32,662 bases of DNA from Rhizobacter sp. (GTDB lineage: Bacteria; Pseudomonadota; Gammaproteobacteria; Burkholderiales; Burkholderiaceae_C), in assembly GCA_021153565.1 (NCBI GenBank), contig JAJKJU010000320.1:1-32662 (forward strand), in the 5' to 3' direction. The position numbers and the translations under genes were made by a program. Below, one piece after another: positions 25,061-32,662 of the stretch. The notes under the pieces are model-generated. The model did not search any database. It was given only the letters and a program-made list of their open reading frames with translations, and was not told the origin of the DNA. Positions within the stretch are counted from its first letter, which is position 1; every line of letters starts with the position of its first letter.

Positions 25061-25816
25061 GTGAGGCACATTCCACGCAAGCGCTTCGGCCAGCATTTTT
25101 TGACCGACAGCATGATCATCGACGGCATCGTCGATGCGATCGACCCGAAGCCAGGCGAAGCGTTGGTCGAGATCGGCCCCGGCTTGGGCGCGATGACCGA
25201 CCCGCTCATTGCCCGAAGCGGCAAGCTGACGGTGATCGAGCTTGATCGCGATCTCGCCGCAAATCTACGCAAACGGACCGAATTGCACGTGGTGGAGTCG
25301 GATGTGCTGCGGGTTGATTTTGCGGCCTTGGCGGCCCGAGCCGGGCGCAAAGTACGCGTGGTGGGCAACCTGCCCTACAACATCTCCACGCCCATCCTGT
25401 TTCACTTGCTGGGATCAGTCGACCAAGTGGTTGACCAGCACTTCATGCTTCAAAAGGAAGTCGTGGACCGCATGGCTGCATCGCCTGGCGGCAAGGAGTA
25501 CGGTCGACTGTCCGTGATGCTGCAATGGCGATACGACATCGAGAACGTGCTGGACGTGCCGCCGGAGGCCTTCGACCCTCCGCCACGCGTCGATTCGGCC
25601 GTGGTCCGCATGCAACCCTATCCCGAGCCTCCAGACGTCGATTCGGCGCTTCTGAGCGAGATGGTGACGGTCGCGTTCTCGCAAAGGAGAAAGATTCTGA
25701 GACATACCCTTGGTCGGTGGCTGGAACAGCGATCGTTCGGCGGTCAGTTCGATCTGCAGCGCCGGGCCGAGGAGGTTCCCGTCAGCGAATATCTCCATTT
25801 GGTCAAATCCGTTTGA
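25061..25816 (+). CDS. rsmA: 16S rRNA dimethyladenosine transferase RsmA (KsgA)
   Basis: Predicted 251-residue SAM-dependent methyltransferase that dimethylates two adjacent adenosines in the 3-prime helix of 16S rRNA during small-subunit maturation. The N-terminal [15 protein letters not shown] and motif [16 protein letters not shown] are diagnostic, with the acidic ribose contact in VIELDRDL and the catalytic motif IV NLPYNIS. The C-terminal domain has [18 protein letters not shown] and the closing helix [12 protein letters not shown]. Start: GTG at 25061, giving M-R-H-I-P-R-K-R as in relatives, with CAGGA a few bases upstream; a GTG at 25043 would add six residues. It lies 58 bp after surA in the same direction and is followed by a strong terminator. 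Confidence 0.95.
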   Translation: MRHIPRKRFGQHFLTDSMIIDGIVDAIDPKPGEALVEIGPGLGAMTDPLIARSGKLTVIELDRDLAANLRKRTELHVVESDVLRVDFAALAARAGRKVRVVGNLPYNISTPILFHLLGSVDQVVDQHFMLQKEVVDRMAASPGGKEYGRLSVMLQWRYDIENVLDVPPEAFDPPPRVDSAVVRMQPYPEPPDVDSALLSEMVTVAFSQRRKILRHTLGRWLEQRSFGGQFDLQRRAEEVPVSEYLHLVKSV

Positions 25817-25822
25817 CCCAAC

Positions 25823-25858
25823 AAAAAGGCGGCCCGAAGGTCGCCTTTTTGTTTTTGT
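25823..25858 (+). terminator. Rho-independent terminator of the lptD-surA-rsmA unit
   Basis: Stem 25823-25834 (AAAAAGGCGGCC) and 25839-25850 (GGTCGCCTTTTT) with a CGAA loop, followed by more T (GTTTTTG). It begins 7 bp after the rsmA stop. The A-run on the other side allows weak function on the opposite strand too. Confidence 0.9.
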
Positions 25859-26012
25859 CGAACGCGGCTCGTTGGCTTACGCCGCGTTAAGCCACATTGC
25901 CGTGTCGAATGCGCTGCTCATGAGCGGCATGTTCATGCCGAAGCTCGATGTCGTTGCACTCTTCGAAGCCGCCTTGGCGGGCTTGTCTGTGATGCTTGGG
26001 GCCACTTCTGTC
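25859..26012. other. Gap between convergent rsmA and barstar genes, no gene
   Basis: A minus-strand frame of 63 codons (25877-26068) overlaps the barstar end and its hairpin; no ribosome binding site or recognisable domain supports it. It could be remnant sequence. Nothing else is seen. Confidence 0.4.
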
Positions 26013-26047
26013 GCCCGCTCCCATGACCCTTGTTCTTGGGAGCGGGC
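26013..26047 (-). terminator. Hairpin at the end of the barstar gene
   Basis: An exact 11-bp stem, GCCCGCTCCCA (26013-26023) with TGGGAGCGGGC (26037-26047), and a 13-base loop. It touches the barstar stop codon (26047-26049). There is no T tract on the minus strand, so it may act as an RNA 3-prime stabiliser or a factor-assisted terminator. Confidence 0.5.
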
Positions 26048-26442
26048 TACTGAAAAGAATAGAAACACCTGAAGGGTATTTTTCGTTCCGCCCAGAAATC
26101 GGCAGCGTCACGGAAGACGTCCAACAATTGCTCTCGCGCTTCGCGGTCGAACCTCGGGTTGTCGGGCAATTGCTCGAGAACCACCACGAAGCCGGGTTGT
26201 TGACCCGACTTGTGCACAAGATCAGTCATGCAGTCATAGAGTGCATCGAGATTCTTGCCGAAATGCACCGGGAACAGGAACGACTCGGCAATGCTGTCGA
26301 GAACTTCCTGCTTGGACTGGGCCGCAGTCAGATTCGCATAGAGGAAATGCTGGCCGACGTCTTGTGCCGCCTGCTGCAGGTCCTCCACGCGGTATGCGCG
26401 GATCGATTGAACAATGTTCGGACGGACGGTCTGCAAAAGCAT
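26047..26442 (-). CDS. Barstar-family ribonuclease inhibitor
   Basis: Predicted 131-residue cytosolic protein. From residue 15 it follows the barstar fold: RAYRVEDLQQAAQ (strand and helix 1), then FLFPVHFGKNLDALYDCMTDL, equivalent to the barnase-binding helix of barstar. Asp66 and Asp70 match barstar Asp35 and Asp39, the residues that plug the barnase active site. FVVVLEQLP and the C-terminal strand RCFYSFQ complete the domain. A strong GAGGAGG site precedes the ATG. It lies 46 bp downstream of the secreted RNase gene in the same direction, so the two probably form an operon that protects the producer from its own enzyme before export. Length is somewhat above the 90 residues of Bacillus barstar because of an N-terminal extension. 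Confidence 0.88.
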   Translation of the reverse strand: MLLQTVRPNIVQSIRAYRVEDLQQAAQDVGQHFLYANLTAAQSKQEVLDSIAESFLFPVHFGKNLDALYDCMTDLVHKSGQQPGFVVVLEQLPDNPRFDREAREQLLDVFRDAADFWAERKIPFRCFYSFQ

Positions 26443-26488
26443 GTCGCGTTCCTCCTCAAGTCACCAATGAAACTGCCATGACCTTCGA

Positions 26489-26917
26489 TCAATACGCGAT
26501 GAGGACAAAGCTCGCGTAGTGATCGCCGGTGTAAAAACATGCCTCGGGTCGGGTTGCCTCGCGCCCGCCGCACACGATGCGACGCGCTCCTCGGGTCCGT
26601 TCGCCCGGCGTCTTGACCGTGTACTCCCGGTAAAAGCCACGCGGCTTGGCAGGGAGCACTCGTTCGCGATTGCCGAACACGATGCCGTCTTTCGGGTAGG
26701 GGAAGGGGCCTCCGGCGCGTATCAAGCGATCGGTGGCCTGTACCTCTTTTGGCAGCTCGGCAATCGCCACGCTGCCCATGTCCTGGGTTGCGCGCCCCTT
26801 CGCCCACGCCTGTGAAGGAATGAGGGCGCCGGAGCCGAAAACGGCACCAGCTAAGGAAATCGCAAATCCAACCCGGCGAAGGGTTTGCCACGCCTGCGCC
26901 TGACTGGGGAGAGACAC
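26489..26917 (-). CDS. Secreted barnase-type ribonuclease
   Basis: Predicted 142-residue precursor of a guanyl-specific RNase of the barnase/N1-T1 family. Residues 1-39 look like a signal peptide (RR at 14-15, hydrophobic GFAISLAGAVFGSGALI, cleavage near AWA). The catalytic domain is about 70-142: GIVFGNRERVLP, then FYREYTVKTPG with Glu98 (barnase Glu73), Arg112/Arg113 in GARRIVCGG (barnase Arg83 region), and GDHYASFVLI with His133 (barnase His102). Two cysteines (Cys116 and Cys127) could form a disulfide after export. The start is GTG with a CAGGGA site about 8 bp upstream; upstream ATG codons to 27043 have no such site. A promoter candidate lies just upstream and the barstar gene follows. 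Role in competition or RNA scavenging is inferred. Confidence 0.88.
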   Translation of the reverse strand: MSLPSQAQAWQTLRRVGFAISLAGAVFGSGALIPSQAWAKGRATQDMGSVAIAELPKEVQATDRLIRAGGPFPYPKDGIVFGNRERVLPAKPRGFYREYTVKTPGERTRGARRIVCGGREATRPEACFYTGDHYASFVLIAY

Positions 26918-26944
26918 GGGTTTTCCCTGAAACCTGAAACAGCG

Positions 26945-26973
26945 ATGGTATCGAATCAGACCGAAAATCTCAA
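26945..26973 (-). promoter_or_regulatory. Candidate promoter of the RNase-inhibitor operon
   Basis: Read on the minus strand: TTGAGA (26968-26973), a 17-bp spacer, TACCAT (26945-26950). Transcription would start near 26938, about 20 nt before the GTG codon. The rest of the gap to maeB (26974-27202) shows no other feature. Confidence 0.4.
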
Positions 26974-27202
26974 GCGGGTGCCTCAAATTAGGGCAGCACA
27001 CTCGATTTGCAAGTGTATGCACACATACCAGCAACACCTGCATTCATGGCGAATTTTCAGAAAATCATTCTCGTTTCTGCCGTGCGCACTATGCGAGTAA
27101 CGCAATTGTCACAATCCCCGTGCTCTTTGCCGGCTATTGGCCTTAGCCCTTGCAGCGCGACAAGGGCCATGCTTGCATTCTGCCAAGATGCCCCCTTACT
27201 CC

Positions 27203-29500
27203 TTATTGACGTGCCGCGTTGGCATCCGCCACCGTCAAGGCGGTCATGTTGACGATTCGGCGGACCGTCGCCGAAGGCGTGAGGATGTGCACCGGCATGG
27301 CAGCACCGAGCAGCACGGGGCCGACAGCGATCCCCCCGCCGGCCGCCGTTTTCAGCAGGTTGTACGAGATGTTGGCTGCATCGATGTTCGGCAGCACCAA
27401 CAGGTTGGCCTCCCCGGACAAGGTGCTCTTGGGCATCAATTAGTGTCGGTAGGCGGCGTCGAGCGCAGTGTCGCCGTGCATTTCGCCATCGACCTCCAAC
27501 CAGGACGCATCACGCTGCAAGATACGAAGCGCGTCGCGCATCTTGACGGCCGACGGCTGATTGCTCGATCCGAAATTGCTGTGCGAAAGCAGTGCCGCTT
27601 TCGGACGCAGGCCAAAGCGCATCATTTCTTCCGCCGCCATGACAGTGATTTCGGCCAGCTGCTCGGCCGTCGGGTCGTAGTTGACGTGGGTGTCGACAAG
27701 CATCACCTGCCGGCCTGGAAGAATCAGTCCGTTCATGCAGGCGTAGGTCTTCACGCCTTCACGCAGGCCGATCACCTGGTCGATGTAGTGAAGGTGCAGC
27801 CCCGTGTTTCCCCAGGTGCCGCACAACATTCCATCGACTTCACCACTTTGCAATAGCATCGCGCCGATCAGCGTGAGACGACGGCGCATTTCGATCTTTG
27901 CAAGCTGCGCCGTCACGCCTTTGCGCGCGGTCATCTCGTGATAGGTTTGCCAGTACTGGCGATATCGGTGATCGTTCTCGGTGTTGACGAGGTCATAGTC
28001 CCGACCCGCTTCGAGTCGCAGCCCGAACTTTTCGCAGCGCTGTGCGATGACGTCTGGTCTTCCGATCAGTGTCGGGCGGGCAAGATTTTCGTCGACCACC
28101 ACCTGCACCGCACGCAGCACGCGTTCTTCTTCGCCTTCGGCATAGGCCACCCGCTTCCTCTCGGCGCGCTTGGCGAGTTGGAAGATCGGCTTCATCGTCG
28201 TGCCCGACGCATAGACGAAGGTCTGCAGTTTCTCGCGGTACGCGTCGAGATCGGAAATCGGCCGTTCGGCCACACCCGACTCGGCCGCCGCCTTGGCCAC
28301 GGCCGGGGCGATCTTCATCATGAGCCGCGGATCGAAAGGCTTTGGAATGAGGTATTCGGGGCCGAAGCTCAGCGTCGCACCCGCATAGGCGGCGGCGACC
28401 ACTTCGCTTTGCTCGGCCTGCGCGAGATCAGCGATGGCGTGCACCGCGGCAATCTCCATTTCGTCCGTGATGGTCGTGGCTCCCGAGTCGAGCGCGCCGC
28501 GGAAGATGTACGGGAAGCACAGGACGTTGTTGACTTGATTTGGATAGTCCGTCCGCCCCGTGGCGATCAACGCGTCGGCGCGAACTTCCAAGACCTCTTC
28601 CGGAAGGATCTCGGGCGTTGGATTCGCCAATGCGAAGATGATCGGGCGGTCGGCCATCTTGGCGACCATGTCCTTCTTCAGCACCCCCGCCGCAGACAGA
28701 CCGAGGAACACATCGGCGCCGACGATCACTTCCGCCAAGGTGCGATGCGTCGTCTTCTGCGCGAAGACTGCCTTGTCTTCATCCATCAACTCGAGTCGGC
28801 CCTCGTAGACCACGCCCGCGAGGTCGGTGAGCCAGATGTTTTCGCGCGGCACGCCCAGCTTCACGAGCAGGCCCACGCAGGCCAGCGCCGCCGCGCCAGC
28901 GCCCGAGGTCACGAGCTTGACCTTTCGAATGTCCTTGCCGCTGACTCTCAACGCGTTCAAGAACGCTGCGCCGACGACGATGGCCGTGCCGTGCTGATCG
29001 TCGTGGAAGACCGGAATCTTCATGCGTTCTCGCAGGCGGCGCTCAACGTAGAAACAATCCGGAGCCTTGATGTCTTCCAGGTTCACGCCGCCGAAAGTCG
29101 GTTCGAGCGCCGCAATGATGTCGACCAGCTTGTCAAGGTTCTTCTCCTGCAACTCGAGGTCGAAGACGTCGATGCCCGCGAACTTCTTGAAGAGCACCCC
29201 CTTGCCTTCCATCACCGGCTTCGCCGCGAGAGGCCCGATGTCGCCAAGGCCCAGCACCGCCGTGCCATTGGTGATGACCGCGACCAGGTTGCCGCGCGAG
29301 GTATATCTAAAAGCGTTGGCCGGATCGGCCACAATCTCTTCGCAAGCCGCCGCCACGCCTGGCGAATAGGCAAGCGCCAGATCGCGCTGGTTCACCATCT
29401 GTTTGGTGGCCGCGATGGCGATCTTGCCGGGCGTGGGGAACTCGTGATATTCGAGGGCGGCGCGTCGCAACTCGGCGCGTTTTTGCTCTTTGTCGGACAT
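27203..29500 (-). pseudogene. maeB: NADP-type malic enzyme MaeB with premature ochre codon
   Basis: Full length would be 765 residues, normal for MaeB: an N-terminal malic enzyme (oxidative decarboxylation of malate to pyruvate) fused to a phosphotransacetylase-like domain. The catalytic part is intact: [52 protein letters not shown] and the cofactor motif GAGAAALACVG. The second domain starts near 440. Codon 687 is TAA (27440-27442); the frame continues unchanged for 78 more sense codons with excellent homology (LMPKSTLSGEANLLVLPNID, GPVLLGAAMPVHILTPSATV). CAA to TAA would account for it. Because only the end of the regulatory domain is lost, a truncated active enzyme with altered control is possible. 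The 5-prime leader holds a GTCGGG/CCCGAC hairpin (29541-29560). Divergent from the sensor kinase. Confidence 0.88.
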
Positions 29501-29779
29501 GGCCTGGTCTCGCGTGGTTTGTTGTTGCGGCTCGTATCAGTGTCGGGCCGTGTTTCCCGACCGATTGCCGCGAAGCTCTGGGCATTGTAGAAGCCGGCAC
29601 GCGCAAACACGTCGTGACCATGTGCATCATCTGCCGACGGTCAGTAGGCACAAGCCCAGACCGCACCGGCATCCACAAGCTGCCGCAAGTGTGATGCGGC
29701 CCGGCTGCCGGGCCATGCGCGAAACTGCGTACGCCGACCGGGGCCCGCCTCCGCAATACTGCAAGCCCCAAGCCCGACC

Positions 29780-31897
29780 ATGAGCCCACTGACCGCCGCC
29801 CCTGCGGTGCCCGACATTCCGCACCCTCGCACGCGCACGCGGCGGGCATTGCTGTGGGGCGCGCTGATGGGCCTGCTGGTTGTCGCGCAGTCGATGCTGG
29901 TGTGGCTCACCCTCAACTACGAAAGCGCGCGCGCCCAGGAGCAGGTCGACGCCACCGCATCTGGCGTGACCGCGGACGTAAAGCAGGCGCTATCGCGCGA
30001 TCTGCAAAGCCTGCAGGCACTCTTGTGGAACGATCCGAGCGTCGCGCAGTGGCGCAGCGACTCCGCAGTGCTGCTGCACGCCCATCGCGAACTGGTGCGC
30101 ATTGAGATGCGCGACAAGCAGCAAAACATCGTCGACTCCGTAGAGTCTCCCTACCAGGGTCCGATCTTCACGCGCATTAGTCGCGAGGACATCGACCTCG
30201 ACACCGAGGTCGCCTGCCAGACCGCCCAGCGCCAAGCGGGGCCGACCTACTCGCGCAGCTACTTCGTGCCCCTGCCGGGCGGCCTCGGGCTTGAGGTCAT
30301 GGACGTGTGCCTGCCGGTGCAGCACGCCGGGCGGTTGAGCGGCTTCATGGCGGCGACGTTCACGCTCGGCGGAGTGCTGTCAGAAGCGGTGGCCTCCGAC
30401 GCCCTGCGCACCCATGAACTGTCCTTCGTAGAAAGCGATGGCACGCGCCTGGCTCGTGCGGGATTGATGCGCGGTGCCGGCATCTACGTGTCGGAACGTC
30501 TTGTGGACCTGCCGGGCATCACCTTGCAGTTGCGGCTCGACAGCGCCGTCGGCAGCCCGCGACTGATCCCCAATTTGGCCGTCGCCCTGGTCCTCGGCCT
30601 GTCCCTCGCGCTCGGTGCCGTGGTACTGCTGCTCGTGCGCGACGTCCGAAAGCGCGCGAGCGCCGAACGGGCTCTGGCCGAATCCCTGGCTTTCAGAAAG
30701 GCGATGGAAGACTCGCTCGTCACCGGCCTGCGTGCCCGTGATCTTCAGGGTCGGGTGAGCTATGTCAATCCGGCGTTCTGCAAGATGGTTGGCTTCACGG
30801 CCGACGAAATGATCGGCAAGACCACGCCGCCCTACTGGCCGCCGGATCTGGTCGACGAATACAGCCAGCGTCAGACCCTCCGGCTCAGCGGCAATCACCC
30901 CGGCGAGCGGGCTCGGCAGACGGCGCGCGAGGGCTACGAGACGACTTTCAGGCGCAAGAACGGCGAGCGCTTCGCTGCGCTGATCTTCGAAGCGCCGCTG
31001 GTCGACGGATCGGGCCGCCACACGGGCTGGATGAGTGCAGTGCTCGACGTGAGCGACCAGCGCCGCATCGAAGAGCTTTCACGCCAACAGCAGGAGCGGC
31101 TGCAAGCCACGGCGCGGCTCGCGACGGTGGGAGAGATGGCCTCGCTGCTGAGCCACGAGCTGAACCAACCCCTGGCTGCGATTGCCAGCTACGCCGCCGG
31201 GTCGCTCAACCTCATGCAATCGGACGTGCAGGACATGGAAACCGCGGCCATGCTCAAGCAGGCGGCCGAGCGCATCGCCGAGCAGGCCGAGCGGGCGGGC
31301 CGTGTCATCAAGAGCGTGCACAACTTCGTGCGGCGCCGCGATCGAAGCCACGAAGCCATCAGGAGCGATCTGCTGATCGATGCCGTACTGCCGCTCGTGC
31401 GCCTGCAGGCCCGCAAAAGCGGCACGCGCGTGGCCATTGATGTGCCTCGCCCGCCGCCGCGCGTGCTCTGCGACCGGACCATGGTCGAGCAGGTGCTGCT
31501 CAACCTGACGCGCAACGGCATCCAGGCGATGGAGTCGCACACGCCAACGTCGCAGTGCGAATTGCTCATCCGCGTGCAGCAAGGCCATCCGCGCTGGGTC
31601 ACCTTCAGCGTCTTCGACCATGGCCCGGGGGTGCCGCCCGATGTGGCGCAGCGCCTCTTCACCCCCTTCTTCACCACCCGCAGCGAGGGCATGGGCCTGG
31701 GCCTGTGCCTGTGCCGCACAGTGATTGAACAGCACGGCGGCGCTCTGGATTTCATGACCGTGGGGTCGGAGTCGGGTGTCGGGGCTGGTGTAATGACTGA
31801 ATTCCGGTTTACGCTTCCGGCCGACACCGCTGATCGCAAGGATGCATCGAGCGGGCGTCGCCCCGCGGCCGACGCCGCCTCGACTGGCACACAATGA
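29780..31897 (+). CDS. Membrane PAS sensor histidine kinase
   Basis: Predicted 705-residue two-component sensor. One membrane helix at about 24-46, a periplasmic domain of about 225 residues (probably Cache-like, judging from size and its SREDIDLDTEVACQ to LGLEVMDVCLPV pattern), a second helix at about 274-297, then a PAS domain about 315-430 (RVSYVNPAFCKMVGFTADEM). The kinase core has the H-box LSHELNQPLAAIASY with His459, N-box NLTRNGIQAM, G1 FDHGPGVPPD, F-box FTPFFTTR and G2 GMGLGLCLCRTVIEQHGG. Layout resembles DctB/FixL-type kinases. Its stop overlaps the response regulator start (ATGA), so they are partners. It is divergent from maeB, 279 bp apart; sensing of a carboxylic acid related to malate metabolism is a guess from that context only. 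Confidence 0.92.
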   Translation: MSPLTAAPAVPDIPHPRTRTRRALLWGALMGLLVVAQSMLVWLTLNYESARAQEQVDATASGVTADVKQALSRDLQSLQALLWNDPSVAQWRSDSAVLLHAHRELVRIEMRDKQQNIVDSVESPYQGPIFTRISREDIDLDTEVACQTAQRQAGPTYSRSYFVPLPGGLGLEVMDVCLPVQHAGRLSGFMAATFTLGGVLSEAVASDALRTHELSFVESDGTRLARAGLMRGAGIYVSERLVDLPGITLQLRLDSAVGSPRLIPNLAVALVLGLSLALGAVVLLLVRDVRKRASAERALAESLAFRKAMEDSLVTGLRARDLQGRVSYVNPAFCKMVGFTADEMIGKTTPPYWPPDLVDEYSQRQTLRLSGNHPGERARQTAREGYETTFRRKNGERFAALIFEAPLVDGSGRHTGWMSAVLDVSDQRRIEELSRQQQERLQATARLATVGEMASLLSHELNQPLAAIASYAAGSLNLMQSDVQDMETAAMLKQAAERIAEQAERAGRVIKSVHNFVRRRDRSHEAIRSDLLIDAVLPLVRLQARKSGTRVAIDVPRPPPRVLCDRTMVEQVLLNLTRNGIQAMESHTPTSQCELLIRVQQGHPRWVTFSVFDHGPGVPPDVAQRLFTPFFTTRSEGMGLGLCLCRTVIEQHGGALDFMTVGSESGVGAGVMTEFRFTLPADTADRKDASSGRRPAADAASTGTQ

Positions 31898-32553
31898 CCC
31901 TGAAGACCGATCCCCGCCTGGGCCTTGGCCTACCGACCGTCTACCTCGTGGACGACGAGGACGTCGTACGCGACGCGTTGGCGTGGCTGCTTCGCTCACG
32001 GCGATTGCTGTCCGAAGGATTTGCCAGTGCCGAGGGCTTCGAAGCAATGCTGGCGGGCCGCCAGCCGGGCTGGCCAACGTCACCGAGCTGCCTGCTGCTG
32101 GACGTGCGCATGCCCGGGACCAGTGGCCTGGTGCTCTTCGAGCGGCTGACCGAGCGCAAGCTTCTGGATGCACTTCCCGTCATCTTCCTCACCGGCCACG
32201 GCGACGTTCCCACTGCCGTGGCCGCCGTGAAGCGCGGCGCCTTCGACTTCGTGGAAAAGCCTTTTGCCGACAACGCGCTGGTCGATCGCATCGAACAAGC
32301 TCTGGACAAGAGCAGCGCGGCCATCCTGCTGCGACGCCAGGCGGACACAGTGGCCAAGCGGCTTTCCGAACTGACGGACCGCGAACGCGATGTGATGCGC
32401 CTGGTGGTCGAAGGTCGCCCCAACAAGCTGATCGCCGACGAACTCGACATCAGCGTTCGAACGGTCGAGGTGCACCGCGCCCGGGTGTTCGAGAAGATGG
32501 AGGTCCGCTCAGCCATCGAGTTGGCCAACGCCTTGCGCTCGCGCAACGAGTGA
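31894..32553 (+). CDS. FixJ/TtrR-like response regulator
   Basis: Predicted 219-residue regulator, partner of the kinase just upstream. Receiver domain: acidic pair Asp20-Asp21 in VYLVDDED, phosphoacceptor Asp70 in CLLLDVRMPG, Thr100 in IFLTGHGDVPTAV, and Lys122 in DFVEKPF; all conserved positions are present. The C-terminal LuxR-type helix-turn-helix begins near 152 (LTDRERDVMRLVVEG, NKLIADELDISVRTVEVHRARVFEKM). Dimerisation and DNA binding on phosphorylation are expected from the family. The ATG overlaps the kinase stop. A family B repeat begins immediately after its TGA. Target promoters are not known; the divergent kinase/maeB gap is a candidate. Confidence 0.94.
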   Translation: MTLKTDPRLGLGLPTVYLVDDEDVVRDALAWLLRSRRLLSEGFASAEGFEAMLAGRQPGWPTSPSCLLLDVRMPGTSGLVLFERLTERKLLDALPVIFLTGHGDVPTAVAAVKRGAFDFVEKPFADNALVDRIEQALDKSSAAILLRRQADTVAKRLSELTDRERDVMRLVVEGRPNKLIADELDISVRTVEVHRARVFEKMEVRSAIELANALRSRNE

Positions 32554-32662
32554 GAGGCTGAGAGTTTTTCGAACGTGTCCGAGCAGCACGTCAAAAGGCG
32601 CCTGATCTAGGCGCAAAGCGCAGCCATAGCTTGGCTATGGCGAGCATTTGCAACGACGAGCA
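32554..32662. repeat. Family B palindromic element, left part, cut by window end
   Basis: It starts directly after the response regulator stop with GAGGCTGAGAGTTTTTCGA, which is the exact reverse complement of the right end of the copy at 6111-6270. It continues through the same two hairpins to CGACGAGCA, where the window stops. Identity to the other copy is very high except for two single-base changes and a shorter A-run. Confidence 0.85.

Noticed and set aside
25877-26068. 63-residue minus-strand protein after barstar
   Set aside because: Overlaps the barstar end and its hairpin, with no start signal and no recognisable domain.
3396-27442. TAG and TAA read as glutamine (stop-codon reassignment)
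   Set aside because: Other genes in the window end at TAG (efflux lipoprotein 14668, flavoprotein 17042, barstar 26047) and TAA (pump 13119, end of the maeB frame 27203) at the expected protein ends, so the standard code applies.
27938-29590. Long plus-strand open frame of 550 codons opposite maeB
   Set aside because: Antisense shadow, rich in His, Arg and Asp as expected from reversed GC-biased codons; no recognisable motifs.

Overview
This window reads as chromosome of a GC-rich betaproteobacterium of the order Burkholderiales, most likely a comamonad of the Variovorax type. The basis is strong G/C bias at third codon positions, the metX-metW pair, the amgK/lptD-surA-rsmA block, and dense palindromic intergenic repeats. 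This is inference from protein resemblance only. No tRNA, rRNA, CRISPR array, prophage or transposase gene was seen.

Layout. 1-2200: a YibF-like glutathione S-transferase converging on a LuxR-type regulator, then a small secreted Ala/Lys-rich protein. 2390-5604 (minus strand): a HlyD-type adaptor, ABC ATPase and ABC-2 permease operon in which the permease is broken by an in-frame amber codon. 5605-6699: 1.1 kb without a gene, packed with nested inverted repeats, two palindromic element families and a compact promoter-terminator unit. 6700-8453: metX-metW (methionine synthesis). 8698-14670: a tripartite RND efflux operon (adaptor, pump, outer-membrane lipoprotein); a 159-bp palindromic element sits in frame inside the signal-peptide codons of the outer-membrane gene. 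14821-16958: an M20 peptidase and an orphan FliL-like membrane protein. 17042-19826: a FAD-dependent dehydrogenase divergent from a LysR regulator with a dyad operator between them. 19825-19920: an 8-bp tandem array. 19938-25816: amgK divergent from lptD-surA-rsmA (cell wall recycling, LPS export, outer-membrane chaperone, rRNA methylation). 26047-26917: a secreted barnase-type RNase with its barstar inhibitor. 27203-29500: maeB (malic enzyme) with a premature ochre codon. 29780-32553: a PAS sensor kinase and FixJ-like response regulator.

Two repeat families recur. Family A is about 160 bp, has near-perfect inverted halves and is flanked by TAA on both sides; copies lie at 1-38 (partial), 6522-6684 and 13122-13280. 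Family B is about 160 bp with 19-bp inverted ends; copies lie near 2391-2530 (diverged), 6111-6270 and 32554-32662 (cut by the window end). The window starts inside an A copy and ends inside a B copy, as a contig broken at repeats would.

The strongest observations are the in-frame element insertion in the efflux lipoprotein gene, the compensatory changes between repeat arms, the two genes interrupted by single nonsense codons, the secreted RNase/inhibitor pair, and the short promoter-terminator unit upstream of metX.
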